Below, in pieces: positions 8,339-19,328 of a stretch of 64,000 nucleotides of DNA. Below the pieces are notes generated by a model that was given only the letters and a program-made list of their open reading frames with translations, made no database searches and was not told the origin of the DNA. The stretch is from positions 1,302,001 through 1,366,000 of the forward strand of contig NZ_JQMJ01000004.1 of the NCBI RefSeq assembly GCF_000744655.1, written 5' to 3'. Position numbers and translations under genes: made by a program. How positions within the stretch are numbered: position 1 is the first letter of the stretch; each line of letters starts with the position of its first letter. Source of the DNA: Streptacidiphilus rugosus AM-16 (GTDB lineage Bacteria > Actinomycetota > Actinomycetes > Streptomycetales > Streptomycetaceae).

Positions 8339-8441
8339 AGGGGCGCGAGGAACTGCGCGAGCAACCACCCTGTGCGGATGACCCTGCTCGCCGAGCGACT
8401 CACCACCTGGGGTGGCTTGTCGCGCAGTTCCTCGCGCCCCT
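8339..8441. repeat. 103-bp long-hairpin intergenic repeat, copy A
   Basis: Outer arm AGGGGCGCGAGGAACTGCGC is mirrored exactly at the right end (GCGCAGTTCCTCGCGCCCCT), with partially paired inner arms. It lies between the convergent DUF5999 and gcvP stops. Same family as the elements at 13214, 18419 and 25058. Confidence 0.8.
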
Positions 8442-8495
8442 GGATGTTGCAACCGGCTCGCCGTCGCAAAGCGAGCCTCGCGCCCCTGATGACGC

Positions 8496-11378
<2,883 letters not shown>

Positions 11379-11431
11379 GGGGAGTGTGGCCTCCTGGTCG
11401 GACCCGATGGGCGCTGTGGACGCCCGGACGA

Positions 11432-11632
11432 CCTCCCCCTCTGTCATGGAACCTGAGAGCTTCACCGGCCGGAGCCGGCTTTCACCGTCGGTGAGTACCG
11501 CCCCGAAACTGCCGACGCGGTACTGCTTTCCAGAGTGACCTCGCGTGCGCGGTACTTCGGCCTGAGAGATTCCGGGGAGGATTTGCTCCTTCGGCGCCGC
11601 TCGCCCTGATGGACGATCGGACTCTCCCGCGC
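11432..11632 (-). promoter_or_regulatory. Tandem glycine riboswitch controlling gcvP
   Basis: Read on the minus strand, the first aptamer shows GCGGGAGAGTC, the core GGCGCCGAAGGAGCAAAT, then TCTCTCAGGCC and CACTCTGGAAAGC. The second shows CACCGACGGTGAAAGCC, then GAAGCTCTCAGGTTCC and ATGACAGAGGG. These are the two conserved aptamer cores of the glycine riboswitch in cooperative tandem form. The element ends about 55 bases before the gcvP start. Glycine binding normally activates such genes. Confidence 0.92.
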
Positions 11633-11652
11633 ATGCTCGACGGTCAACGGCC

Positions 11653-11658
11653 AGCCTA
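11653..11658 (-). promoter_or_regulatory. -10 element upstream of the glycine riboswitch
   Basis: TAGGCT on the minus strand, with TTCGTC 16 bases upstream of it, starts transcription about 15-20 bases before the first aptamer. Confidence 0.45.
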
Positions 11659-11847
11659 CCAGCGCGCTTCCCGCGACGAACGGGGCGCAGATCACACCCG
11701 GGCCACCCGGCATGAACCCGGACGGAGCAGCGACACACCCGGTGGAGCTGCGTACGTTCGACAAAGCGATCATTGTGCCTTTTCGTATGAGTTGAGCACG
11801 TTCGTCAGTTGAACAGACCGGCGCGGCCGATGGAGGAGTGGAACAGC

Positions 11848-13148
11848 GTGCAGACCGAGATCGACCCCAGGGATCTGATCGGCCACAAGGCCGTGGACAA
11901 GAACGGCGAGAAGATCGGCACGGTGGACGAGGTCTACCTCGACGACGCCACCGGGGAGCCCGAGTGGGCGGCCGTACGGACCGGCCTCTTCGGCCGTGAC
12001 GCCTTCGTCCCGCTGACGACGAGCGAGTTCGTCTCCGACGAGCTGCGCGTGCCCTACGAGAAGTCGCAGGTGAAGGACTCCCCCGACTTCGGCGTCGGCC
12101 AGCACCTCTCCCCGGCGCAGGAGCTCCAGCTCTACCGCTACTACGGGCTCGAGGTGCCCACCGGCAACGGCCAGCACGCCGCGGACTCCGGCGCCCGCCT
12201 GGCGGACAAGCCCGCGCAGGCGACGGTGATGACCGCGACTCCGGCGGCGGCCGCCGGTACCGCCGCTGCCGCGACTGCGGCGACCGCGGCGGCGGCTGCG
12301 AAGCACAAGAACGAGCGCGAGGAGAAGCCGGTGGAACGGACGCTGACGGGCACCCCGGTGGTGGAGCCGCTGTCCGGTGCGGGCCGCACCGCCGCGTTCG
12401 TCACCGGCGGGGCTCCGAAGACCGGCACCTCGGCCCCGGCTCCGGCAGCCGCGGCGGCTGCCGCCGCCCCGGCAGCGGCGGCGGTGTCGACCCCCGCGCC
12501 CGCGCCGACGGTGCAGCAGACGCCGCCGGCCGCGCCGTTCCCCGGCGCGGACGCGCAGCGACGCCCGGACCCGCTGACCGACCCGCTGCCGGGACTGGCC
12601 GCTCCGCAGAAGTCGGCCGGTGCGAAGGACCCGGTGCCGGACCCGGTCGAGTTCGTCTGCCGCGAGGAGCGGCTGGACATCAGCACCGAGTGGCGCGTGC
12701 TGGGCCGCGCGCGGCTGCGCAAGTACGTCACGACCGAGCAGGTCGAACGCCGCGTCCCGGTCGTCCGCGAGCGGATCCGCGTGGAGCGCGTCCCGGTCAG
12801 CGCGGAGGAGCGCGCGCAGCTGACCGAGGAGGAGATCGCGGAGAGCGTGGAGGAGGTGACCCTCCACGAGGAGCGCCTGGTCGTGAAGAAGACGATCGTG
12901 CCGGTGGAACGGATCCGCCTGGTGACCGAGCGGATCACCGAGGAGGAGGTCGTCCGCGAGGAGCTCCACCGCGAGCACATCCAGGTCCAGGACGGCTCGC
13001 GCCCTGCGGGCACCCCGGTCACTCCCCCCGCCGCCGGCGCCCCCGTCGGCGGCCCCCACTGGCCGGCACGCCGGCCTCCCCGGCAGCCCGCCCCATGGCC
13101 CCGGTCGGCCCCGCGGCGGACCTCCCCGACCACGCGATGGGCATGTAG
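11848..13148 (+). CDS. PRC-barrel and DUF2382 (YsnF/AvaK-like) stress protein, apparently frameshifted near its C-terminus
   Basis: GTG start with GGAGGAG 9 bases before it. Residues 1 to about 90 form a PRC-barrel (DLIGHKAVDKNGEKIGTVDEV...YLDDATGEPEWAAVR). A long Ala/Pro linker follows to about 270, then a DUF2382 domain (about 275-385) rich in charged repeats such as LTEEEIAESVEEVTLHEERL. The family is linked to general stress in actinobacteria; the biochemical role is unknown. In the starting frame no stop occurs until 14850, antisense across all of dinB, which is not believable. One extra base in the CCCCC run at about 13060-13064 would restore a natural end (GTPASPAARPMAP...DHAMGM, stop 13146-13148). 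The interval is one base short of a multiple of three, consistent with a missing base. Confidence 0.75.
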
Positions 13149-13158
13149 CCACCCCCTC

Positions 13159-13213
13159 AGGGGCGCGAGGAACGGCGCGCTACCGCCAAAGAGAGGGCGC
13201 GTTGCAACCACCC
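13159..13213. repeat. Solo left arm of the long-hairpin repeat
   Basis: AGGGGCGCGAGGAACGGCGCG occurs here and again 55 bases downstream at 13214, where the complete element begins. It looks like a partial duplication of the element's left arm. Confidence 0.6.
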
Positions 13214-13316
13214 AGGGGCGCGAGGAACGGCGCGACAAGCCACCGGCATGCAGATGGTCCTCAGTGAGCAGGGCCATCCGCACAGGGTGGTTGCTCCCGC
13301 AGTTCCTCGCGCCCCT
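13214..13316. repeat. 103-bp long-hairpin repeat, copy B, overlapping the 3' end of dinB
   Basis: Left arm AGGGGCGCGAGGAACGGCGC, right arm ending CAGTTCCTCGCGCCCCT, inner stem around GATGGTCCT and AGGGCCATC. The dinB stop (13261-13263) lies in the central loop, so the right half is translated as the end of dinB. Confidence 0.75.
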
Positions 13317-14769
13317 GGGGGCTGCTCGCCTGCAGAGCGCCGCGGCTGTCCGGCGTTGCCGGGTGGAGCGGGAGGGCGGGGGCGGGGGTGAGGGCCGGGT
13401 CGTCCACCGGGAAGGTGCGGACGCGGCCGACCGGGGAGCCCGGGGATTCGAAGCGGAGCGTCACGCGGCCCACGCCGCTGCCCTGGACCCAGCCGTGGCC
13501 GAACTCGGCGTGCTCCGCGTCCTGCCCCGGCATCCAGCGGCGGCCGGTCAGTTCCCCGCCGGGGTGGAACGCCCGCGGGCCGGTCGGGCCGCCGTACGCG
13601 GGCTCGGCCGGCTCGGCCCCTTCGCTCGCCTCCGCCGCGTCGGCCAGCTCCGCGAGTTCCTCGTACTCCTCCATCTCCTCCCGCTGCGCCTGCGCGAAGA
13701 GATCCTCCTGCGTCCAGTCCGCCAGCCCGGTGACACCGACGCCGAGCAGGCGAATGCCGCCCAGCAGTTCGACGGAGTCGACCAGGCGGCGGGCCATCTG
13801 CGCTATCACCAGCGGGTCGTCCGTCGGGGCCGGCAAGGTCTCCGAGCGGGTCAGCGTGCTGAAGTCGAAGCGGCGGATCTTGACGACCACCGTGCGCCCC
13901 GAGCGTCCCGCCGCGCGGAGCCTGCGGACGCAGCGGTCGGCCAGCCGGTCCAGCTCCTCCATGATCCGGTCGCGGTCGCCGAGGTCGACCTCGAAGGTGT
14001 CCTCCACGGAGACGGACTTGGCGTCCCGGTCGGGGACGACCGGCCGCTCGTCGCGGCCCTGGGCCAGCTCGTGGACGCCCGCGCCGTGCGCGCGGCCCAG
14101 CAGATGGACCAGTTCCTCCTGGGAGAGCGCCGCCACGTCGGAGACCAGGGTGAGGCCCGCGCGGCGCAGCGTCTCCGCCGTGGCGGGGCCGACGCCGGGC
14201 AGCGCGCGGACCGGGAGCGGTTGCAGGACCTCGCGCTCGCGGCCGGCCTCGATCAGGACGAGTCCGTCCGGCTTCGCCTGCTCGGAGGCGATCTTGGCGA
14301 GGAACTTCGTCGTGGACAGGCCGACCGACGCGGTCAGGCCGACCTTGGCGGCGATGTCGGCCCGCAGGTCCTCCCCGAGCGCGCGGGCCAGCTCCGCGCC
14401 GCCCGACTCCAGCAGCCCGCCGTAGGGCCCGGCGGCGAGGTCGACGAAGGCCTCGTCCAGGCTCAGTGGCTCCACCAGGGGCGAGAGCTCCCGCAGCAGC
14501 GCCATCACCTGGTCGCTGATCTGCCGGTAGAGCTCGAACCTGGGGATCAGGAACGCGGCGTTGGGCGCGAGTCGGCGCGCGTGGGCCATCGCCATCGCCG
14601 AGTGCACGCCGAAGCGCCGCGCCTCGTAGGAGGCGGTGGCCACCACCCCGCGTGCGCCGAGCCCGCCGACGACCACCGGCTTTCCGCGCAGGCTCGGCTT
14701 GGACGCCTGCTCCACCGAGGCGAAGAAGGCGTCCATGTCGAGGTGCAGGATCGACGGGACGGACCGCAT
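13261..14769 (-). CDS. dinB: DNA polymerase IV (Y-family, translesion)
   Basis: 502 residues. Y-family motifs: ILHLDMDAFFASVEQ (about 7-21, metal-binding Asp), ATASYEARRFGVHSAM, LSLDEAFVDL with the catalytic Asp-Glu, GLTASVGLSTTKFLAKIAS, and the helix-hairpin-helix LPGVGPATAETLRRAG. The little-finger domain follows (SVSVEDTFEVDL). It copies past damaged bases with low fidelity. After about residue 345 there is an acidic, low-complexity extension (EEMEEYEELAELADAAEASEG), then a tail. The last about 18 residues (QGREELREQPPCADGPAH) are encoded by the right half of a dispersed repeat. No clear sliding-clamp motif was seen at the very end. ATG at 14769 matches the usual protein start; the ribosome site is weak. 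Confidence 0.93.
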   Translation of the reverse strand: MRSVPSILHLDMDAFFASVEQASKPSLRGKPVVVGGLGARGVVATASYEARRFGVHSAMAMAHARRLAPNAAFLIPRFELYRQISDQVMALLRELSPLVEPLSLDEAFVDLAAGPYGGLLESGGAELARALGEDLRADIAAKVGLTASVGLSTTKFLAKIASEQAKPDGLVLIEAGREREVLQPLPVRALPGVGPATAETLRRAGLTLVSDVAALSQEELVHLLGRAHGAGVHELAQGRDERPVVPDRDAKSVSVEDTFEVDLGDRDRIMEELDRLADRCVRRLRAAGRSGRTVVVKIRRFDFSTLTRSETLPAPTDDPLVIAQMARRLVDSVELLGGIRLLGVGVTGLADWTQEDLFAQAQREEMEEYEELAELADAAEASEGAEPAEPAYGGPTGPRAFHPGGELTGRRWMPGQDAEHAEFGHGWVQGSGVGRVTLRFESPGSPVGRVRTFPVDDPALTPAPALPLHPATPDSRGALQASSPQGREELREQPPCADGPAH

Positions 14770-14814
14770 GGCCCGATCATCGCGCACGGGTACGACAACG
14801 GCCCGCAGGCGGGT

Positions 14815-14844
14815 TTGACAGCTCCGTGCGCCGCTGACTACTTT
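14815..14844 (+). promoter_or_regulatory. Promoter of the GntR-ABC transporter operon
   Basis: TTGACA (14815-14820), an 18-base spacer and TACTTT (14839-14844). The -10 overlaps the palindrome that follows, so a bound repressor would block it. Confidence 0.7.
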
Positions 14845-14863
14845 CACTAATCAATTAGTGAAA
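14842..14863. promoter_or_regulatory. Palindromic operator, probably for the adjacent GntR protein
   Basis: Perfect inverted repeat: TTTCACTAAT, a 2-base centre, then ATTAGTGAAA. It covers the -10 and ends 11 bases before the GntR start. Such AT-rich symmetry stands out sharply in this GC-rich sequence. Confidence 0.75.
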
Positions 14864-14874
14864 GGGGTACCACG

Positions 14875-15276
14875 GTGGAGTTCCGTCTGCGCCGCGGCAG
14901 CGGCGTCCCGGCCTACCAGCAGATCGTGCAGCAGATCGAGCAGGCCCTGCGGGTCGGCACGCTGCGCCTCGGGGACAAGCTGCCCACGGCACGCGAGGTG
15001 GTCGCGGCCACCGCGGTGAACCCGAACACCGTGCTGCGGGCCTACCAGGAACTGCAGCGCGCCGGTCTGGTCGAGTCCCGCCAGGGGCTGGGCACCTTCG
15101 TGGTGCGCACCCTCGGCCGCGCCGACAGCGCCGCCGACTCCGGGCTCCGCGAGGAGCTGGAGGCCTGGGTCGCCAGTGCCCGCGAGCACGGTCTCGAACG
15201 CGAGGACGTGCTGGCCCTGGCCGCCTCGGTCGTCGACGCGCAGTTCCCCTCCCCGGTGACCGGGGAGGGGAAGTGA
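14875..15276 (+). CDS. GntR family transcriptional regulator, YtrA subfamily
   Basis: 133 residues. The N-terminal winged helix is typical of GntR: GVPAYQQIVQQIEQALRVG, LGDKLPTAREVVAATAVN and PNTVLRAYQELQRAGLVES (to about residue 65). A short helical C-terminal tail without an effector-binding FadR or HutC domain follows, which marks the YtrA subgroup. YtrA regulators usually head an operon for an ABC transporter and repress it, as here. GTG start, with AAAGGGG 7 bases upstream. The stop overlaps the next start by four bases (GTGA), so translation is coupled. The inducer is probably a cell-envelope or peptide stress, by analogy only. Confidence 0.92.
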   Translation: MEFRLRRGSGVPAYQQIVQQIEQALRVGTLRLGDKLPTAREVVAATAVNPNTVLRAYQELQRAGLVESRQGLGTFVVRTLGRADSAADSGLREELEAWVASAREHGLEREDVLALAASVVDAQFPSPVTGEGK

Positions 15277-16190
15277 TAGCCCGCTCCCCCACTGCGCTGG
15301 AGACGATCGGGCTCACCCTCCGCCACGGGCGGCGCACCCTGCTCGACGCCTGCTCGCTGCGCGTCCCGCGCGGTGCGGTCTGCGGCCTGGTCGGCCCCAA
15401 CGGTGCGGGCAAGAGCCTGCTGCTGTCCGCCGCCGCCGGTCTGGTCGCCCCGCAGGAGGGCGAGGTCACCGTGCTCGGCCTGCCGGCGGGCGACGCGCAG
15501 GTGCTGCCCGAGGTCGGCTTCGTCGACCAGCAGCGGAGCCTGTACCGGCGGATGACCGTGGCGGAGCTGCTGGAGACGGGACGGCGCACGAACGTCCGCT
15601 GGCAACCGGCGCGCGCACAGGAGCTGCTCGACCTCGGCCGGGTGCCTCTCGGCTGCGGGATCGGCGCGCTCTCCGGCGGGCAGCGCACCCTCGTCGCCGT
15701 GGCCCTGGCCCGCGCCAAGGCGCCGAAGCTGCTGCTTCTCGACGAACCGCTGGCCGACCTCGACCCGCTGGTGCGACGCGCCGTCATGGGCCTGCTGCTG
15801 ACCGACGTCGCCGACGAGGGCGTCACCGTGCTGCTCTCCACCCACATCCTCACCGATCTCGACGAGGTCGTGGACCATCTCGTCCTCCTGGACGGCGGGC
15901 GGGTACGCCTGGCCGGCGAACTGCCGGAGCTGCTGGCGGCGCACCGGTACCTCGACCGTGGCGCCGACGACGCCCGACCCTGGCCGGGCCTGCTGGTCGA
16001 GCAGACCGGAGCCGGAGCCGGAAGCAGCGCCCTGGTCCGCCTGGAGCAGAGCGCCGCCGAGGCCGTCGGTGCGGACGCCCGTCCGACCCTGGAGGAGCTC
16101 GTCCTCTCCTACCTGCGCTCCCCCGGAGCGGACCGCTGGCTCTCCCCCGGGATGCGTCCCGACCCGGCCCGGGGAGTGCTGATCCCGTGA
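15273..16190 (+). CDS. ABC transporter ATP-binding protein
   Basis: 305 residues. Walker A GPNGAGKS (41-48), Q-loop in VGFVDQQRSLYRRMTV, signature LSGGQRTLVAVALARA, Walker B LLLLDEPLADLDP and the H-loop in VLLSTHIL are all intact, so it should hydrolyse ATP. The C-terminal about 80 residues are an accessory region typical of exporters of the drug/lantibiotic type. It pairs with the membrane protein that follows and overlaps both neighbours by four bases. The substrate is unknown. Confidence 0.95.
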   Translation: MIARSPTALETIGLTLRHGRRTLLDACSLRVPRGAVCGLVGPNGAGKSLLLSAAAGLVAPQEGEVTVLGLPAGDAQVLPEVGFVDQQRSLYRRMTVAELLETGRRTNVRWQPARAQELLDLGRVPLGCGIGALSGGQRTLVAVALARAKAPKLLLLDEPLADLDPLVRRAVMGLLLTDVADEGVTVLLSTHILTDLDEVVDHLVLLDGGRVRLAGELPELLAAHRYLDRGADDARPWPGLLVEQTGAGAGSSALVRLEQSAAEAVGADARPTLEELVLSYLRSPGADRWLSPGMRPDPARGVLIP

Positions 16191-17179
16191 GCGCACCCAT
16201 GCTCCAGTTGGTGCCGCTGCGGGTGCGCCGGATCCCGGAGCGGCCCGCGCGCATCAGCCTCCTGGTCCTGGCCGGGCTCGCGCTGCGACGTCACCGCCGG
16301 ACCCTCGGGGTGGTCGCCCTGGCCCTGCTCGTCCTCATGCTCTGGGCCGTGTGGACCGCGCAGTCGGTCGCCACCGCCCACGACGCGTGGTTCGCCACCG
16401 ACTGCCGCGGCACCGGCCTCACGAGCTGGTGCCAGGCGGCGGGTGACGACCTCGCCCACGCGGTGCAGTCGGCGCAGTACCTGCAGATCGCCCTGGTGGC
16501 CGTGCCGGCCCTGATCTGCGGGCTGCTGGGAGCGCCGCTGTTGGCCAGGGAGTACGAGCAGGGCACCCACAGGCTCGCCTGGACCCAGTCCGTCCCGCGC
16601 GGCCGCTGGCTCACCGCACAGCTCGCGGTGCTCGGCAGCGCGTCCGCGCTGGTCGGCGCCGCGGCGGCACTGCTGGGCACCAGGCTGCACCAGGCCGCCG
16701 ACCCGGCCGTCCTCCGGGAGTCCTCCGGCTTCGCGCCGCTCCCGTTCAACTCCTTCGGCCCGGTCCTGACGGCCGGGACGGTGCTGGCCTTCTCGATCGG
16801 CGTGCTCTGCGGCGCCCTGTGGCGGCGGACCCTGCCGGCCATCGCCACCACGGCAGTGGGCTACGGCGGCATCGTTCTGCTCGTCACCGCGCTCCGGGGC
16901 CGCCTCCAACCCTCGCGGACGATCTTCCCGCCGCACGGGTACGACCTGCGCCCGGACGACTGGCTGACGGCCGACGGCGTCGTCACCGCGGACGGCCACC
17001 GGCTCTCCTACGCCCAGTGCCCGCAGAGCGGTTGCCCGGCCGGTTCACGGACCTTCGAGGTCTACCACAGCGCGGCCCAGCTCTGGCCGACGCAGTGGAC
17101 CGCCGCCGGGATCATGCTGGCCCTCGCCGTGCTCGCGCTGCTGCTGAGCTACCGCGCCGTCGGCCGCAGAACCCTGTAA
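16187..17179 (+). CDS. ABC-2 type transporter membrane subunit
   Basis: 330 residues with about six hydrophobic segments, among them TLGVVALALLVLMLWAVW (about 44-61), a second near LQIALVAVPALICGLLGAPLL, and a last one at GIMLALAVLALLLSYRAVG. A large extracytoplasmic loop lies between the last two (DLRPDDWLTADGVVTADGH...). The phrase LLAREYEQGTHRLAWTQSVPR is typical of ABC-2 permeases (PF12679-like) next to GntR/ATPase pairs in actinomycetes. GTG start overlaps the ATPase stop (GTGA). The three genes form one operon, a presumed exporter whose regulator sits first. Confidence 0.9.
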   Translation: MSAPMLQLVPLRVRRIPERPARISLLVLAGLALRRHRRTLGVVALALLVLMLWAVWTAQSVATAHDAWFATDCRGTGLTSWCQAAGDDLAHAVQSAQYLQIALVAVPALICGLLGAPLLAREYEQGTHRLAWTQSVPRGRWLTAQLAVLGSASALVGAAAALLGTRLHQAADPAVLRESSGFAPLPFNSFGPVLTAGTVLAFSIGVLCGALWRRTLPAIATTAVGYGGIVLLVTALRGRLQPSRTIFPPHGYDLRPDDWLTADGVVTADGHRLSYAQCPQSGCPAGSRTFEVYHSAAQLWPTQWTAAGIMLALAVLALLLSYRAVGRRTL

Positions 17180-17243
17180 CCCCCGCCCTCGGCTCCGCCG
17201 ACCCACCCTCGTCCACGCGTCCGCGCCGGAGGAGCACTTCGCC

Positions 17244-18407
17244 ATGCCCTTTTCCACTCTCACCGAACCGCTGCGCACGCCCTCGACGCGACCGCGTCCC
17301 GCCGGGGGACCCACCCGCCTGGCGGCCGTCGACGGACTGCGACTGCTCGCCGCGGCGGCCGTGGCCGCGTACCACTACCTGGGCACGCCCACGCCCGACT
17401 TCTGGGGCAAGGGGCGCGACCTGCCGCAGGCCGCACCGCTGACGCACGCCGTCAGCGGCTACGGGTGGCTGGGTGTGGAGGCGTTCTTCCTGATCAGCGG
17501 CTTCGTCATCTGCATGAGCTGCTGGGGCCGCACCCCGGCCCAGTTCGCCGTCTCCCGTGTCGCACGGCTCTTCCCGCTCTACTGGACGGTCGTGCTGCTG
17601 ATCGCCCTGGTCGGCGCCGCCGCCGTCCTGGCAGGGCAGCACTCGGGCACCCCGACGGACCTGCGCACCAGCATCGGCAATCTGACGATGATCCCCGGCC
17701 CGCTCGGTCTGCAGGCCACCGACGGCGTCGCCTGGACGCTGTGGGTGGAGGCCCGCTTCTACCTGCTGATGGGCGTGCTGCTGCTGGTCGGCCTCACCTA
17801 CCGGCGCGCCGTCGCCTTCGGCTTCCTGTGGCTCACCCTGGCCGCGATCGGGCGCGAACTCCACTCGGCCGTCCTGGACGAGTTCCTGCTCGGCCGCTAC
17901 GCCGGGCTCTTCGTCACCGGCATCGCGCTCCACCTGATGCACCGTTTCGGCCCGAACCTGCTGCTGTGGCTGATGGCCGGCTTCGCCTGGTGCTACGCCC
18001 TGACGGTGCTGCACGACCGGGTGGCCGAGCACGCCGTCCCCGCGGGACGCGGGGCGAGCCCGAACTGGGCGGTCAGCGCGGCGGTGCTCACCGTCTTCCT
18101 GCTGCTGCTCGCACTGGCCGGCCCGGGGCCGCTACGGCGGGTGCGCGGCCGCGCGCTCGTCCACGCGGGCGCGCTGACCTACCCGTTCTACCTGGTCCAC
18201 CAGAGCCTGGGCATCCCGGTCGCCCGCGGCGTCCTGAAGGCCCTCCCGGGCCTGGGGCTGCTCCCCGCGATCTCCCTCGGCCTCGGCTTCTCGCTGCTGC
18301 TGGCGGCGGTGCTGAACCACCTGGTCGATCGCGGCCTGGGCCGCGTCCTCCGCCGGCAGCTCACCGCCGCACTCGACCCGGCACCCGCAGTTCCCGCCTC
18401 GCACTAG
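17244..18407 (+). CDS. Acyltransferase 3 family membrane protein
   Basis: 387 residues. Family signature LAAVDGLRLLAAAAVAAYHYLG (about 26-47) with Arg and His, then WLGVEAFFLISGFVICMS and FAVSRVARLFPLYWTVVLL, and about ten membrane segments to the end (TYPFYLVHQSLGIPVAR). A GGAGGAG ribosome site precedes the ATG. It lies 64 bases after the ABC operon and could be cotranscribed with it. It is about 45 residues shorter than the paralogue at 1835. Acyl acceptor unknown; a surface glycan or lipid is the usual target. Confidence 0.9.
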   Translation: MPFSTLTEPLRTPSTRPRPAGGPTRLAAVDGLRLLAAAAVAAYHYLGTPTPDFWGKGRDLPQAAPLTHAVSGYGWLGVEAFFLISGFVICMSCWGRTPAQFAVSRVARLFPLYWTVVLLIALVGAAAVLAGQHSGTPTDLRTSIGNLTMIPGPLGLQATDGVAWTLWVEARFYLLMGVLLLVGLTYRRAVAFGFLWLTLAAIGRELHSAVLDEFLLGRYAGLFVTGIALHLMHRFGPNLLLWLMAGFAWCYALTVLHDRVAEHAVPAGRGASPNWAVSAAVLTVFLLLLALAGPGPLRRVRGRALVHAGALTYPFYLVHQSLGIPVARGVLKALPGLGLLPAISLGLGFSLLLAAVLNHLVDRGLGRVLRRQLTAALDPAPAVPASH

Positions 18408-18418
18408 TTGCACCACTC

Positions 18419-18521
18419 AGGAGCGCGGGGAACTGCGCGACAAGCCAGCGGCGCGCGGATGGTCCTCACGGCGCAGGGCCATCCGCACCGGGTGGTTGCT
18501 CGCGCAGTTCCTCGCGCCCCT
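18419..18521. repeat. 103-bp long-hairpin intergenic repeat, copy C
   Basis: Left end AGGAGCGCGGGGAACTGCGC, right end GCGCAGTTCCTCGCGCCCCT, inner arms GGATGGTCCT and AGGGCCATCC. It lies between convergent stops at 18407 and 18536 and may act as a bidirectional terminator. Confidence 0.8.
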
Positions 18522-18535
18522 GAGGTGAGCGCAAC

Positions 18536-19273
18536 TCAGGGCTTGGGGGCGAGCGTGGCCAGGGTGGTGACCCGCGGTCCGAGCAGGTGGGGGTCCGGGT
18601 GGAAGAGTTCGTCGATCAGGACCGCCTTGTCCGCCGAGGCGATCTCGCGGACCGCGCCGTAGTCCCACGTGGCGTCATGCGGTTCGGGCACCCCGACGCC
18701 CCACGCGTCGATCCCGGCGGTCCGGCACAGCGCGACCGCACGGCGGATCGCGTACTCCTGGTTGACCAGCAGCGCGCGGGTCACCCCGAAAATGCGGTGC
18801 GCACGCGCACAGGAGTCCCAGGTGTTCAGGCCCGCGTAGTCCCGGACCACCCGGTTCGCCGGCACCCCGTGGGCGATCAGGTAGTCGCGCATCGCGTCGG
18901 GCTCGTCGTAGGTGACCCGCGAGTTGTCCCCGCTGACCAGTACCGCGTCCGCCTTGCCCGCCCGGTACAGCGCGATCGCCGCGTCCAGCCGGTGGGCCAG
19001 GTAGGGAGAGGGTCTGCCGCCGTCGAGGCCGGCGCCGAAGACCACCACGACCGGCTCGCGCGGGGCGTCGGCGACCGTGGTGAGGCGCGCCCCGCCCTGC
19101 CACCACACCACCGCCGTCGGCACCAGTACCGCCAGTGCGGCCAGGCAGCTCAGCTGGAACAGGCGGCGCTGTCCGCGCCGCCGGCGCAGTGCCCCGCGCA
19201 GCGGTCGCCACAGCGCCGACCACAGCCGGTGGATCCAGCCCCGTACCGCCCGCACTGCCCGCACCACACGCAC
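18536..19273 (-). CDS. SanA/ElyC/YdcF (DUF218) family membrane-anchored protein
   Basis: 245 residues. A basic N-terminus (RRRRGQRRLF) and one membrane helix at about 40-58 (LSCLAALAVLVPTAVVWW) anchor a DUF218 domain outside. Motifs: VVVVFGAGLDGGRPSPYLAHRLD, ALYRAGKADAVLVSGDN, EPDAMRDYLIAHGVP, YAGLNTWDSCARA and LLVNQEYAIRRAVALCR. E. coli SanA and ElyC relatives influence envelope barrier and peptidoglycan or enterobacterial common antigen metabolism; no enzymatic activity is settled. GTG at 19273 with GGGGGAGG about 12 bases upstream. Confidence 0.9.
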   Translation of the reverse strand: MRVVRAVRAVRGWIHRLWSALWRPLRGALRRRRGQRRLFQLSCLAALAVLVPTAVVWWQGGARLTTVADAPREPVVVVFGAGLDGGRPSPYLAHRLDAAIALYRAGKADAVLVSGDNSRVTYDEPDAMRDYLIAHGVPANRVVRDYAGLNTWDSCARAHRIFGVTRALLVNQEYAIRRAVALCRTAGIDAWGVGVPEPHDATWDYGAVREIASADKAVLIDELFHPDPHLLGPRVTTLATLAPKP

Positions 19274-19328
19274 TGCCGCGCGCCTCCCCCGTCGGACGAA
19301 TGATCTTCCGAGGAGGCGGACGCGCGGA

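Noticed and set aside
11809-14850. PRC/DUF2382 protein as a 1,013-residue protein
   Set aside because: Everything beyond about 13060 is antisense to the repeat and dinB; a one-base correction gives a natural end at 13148.
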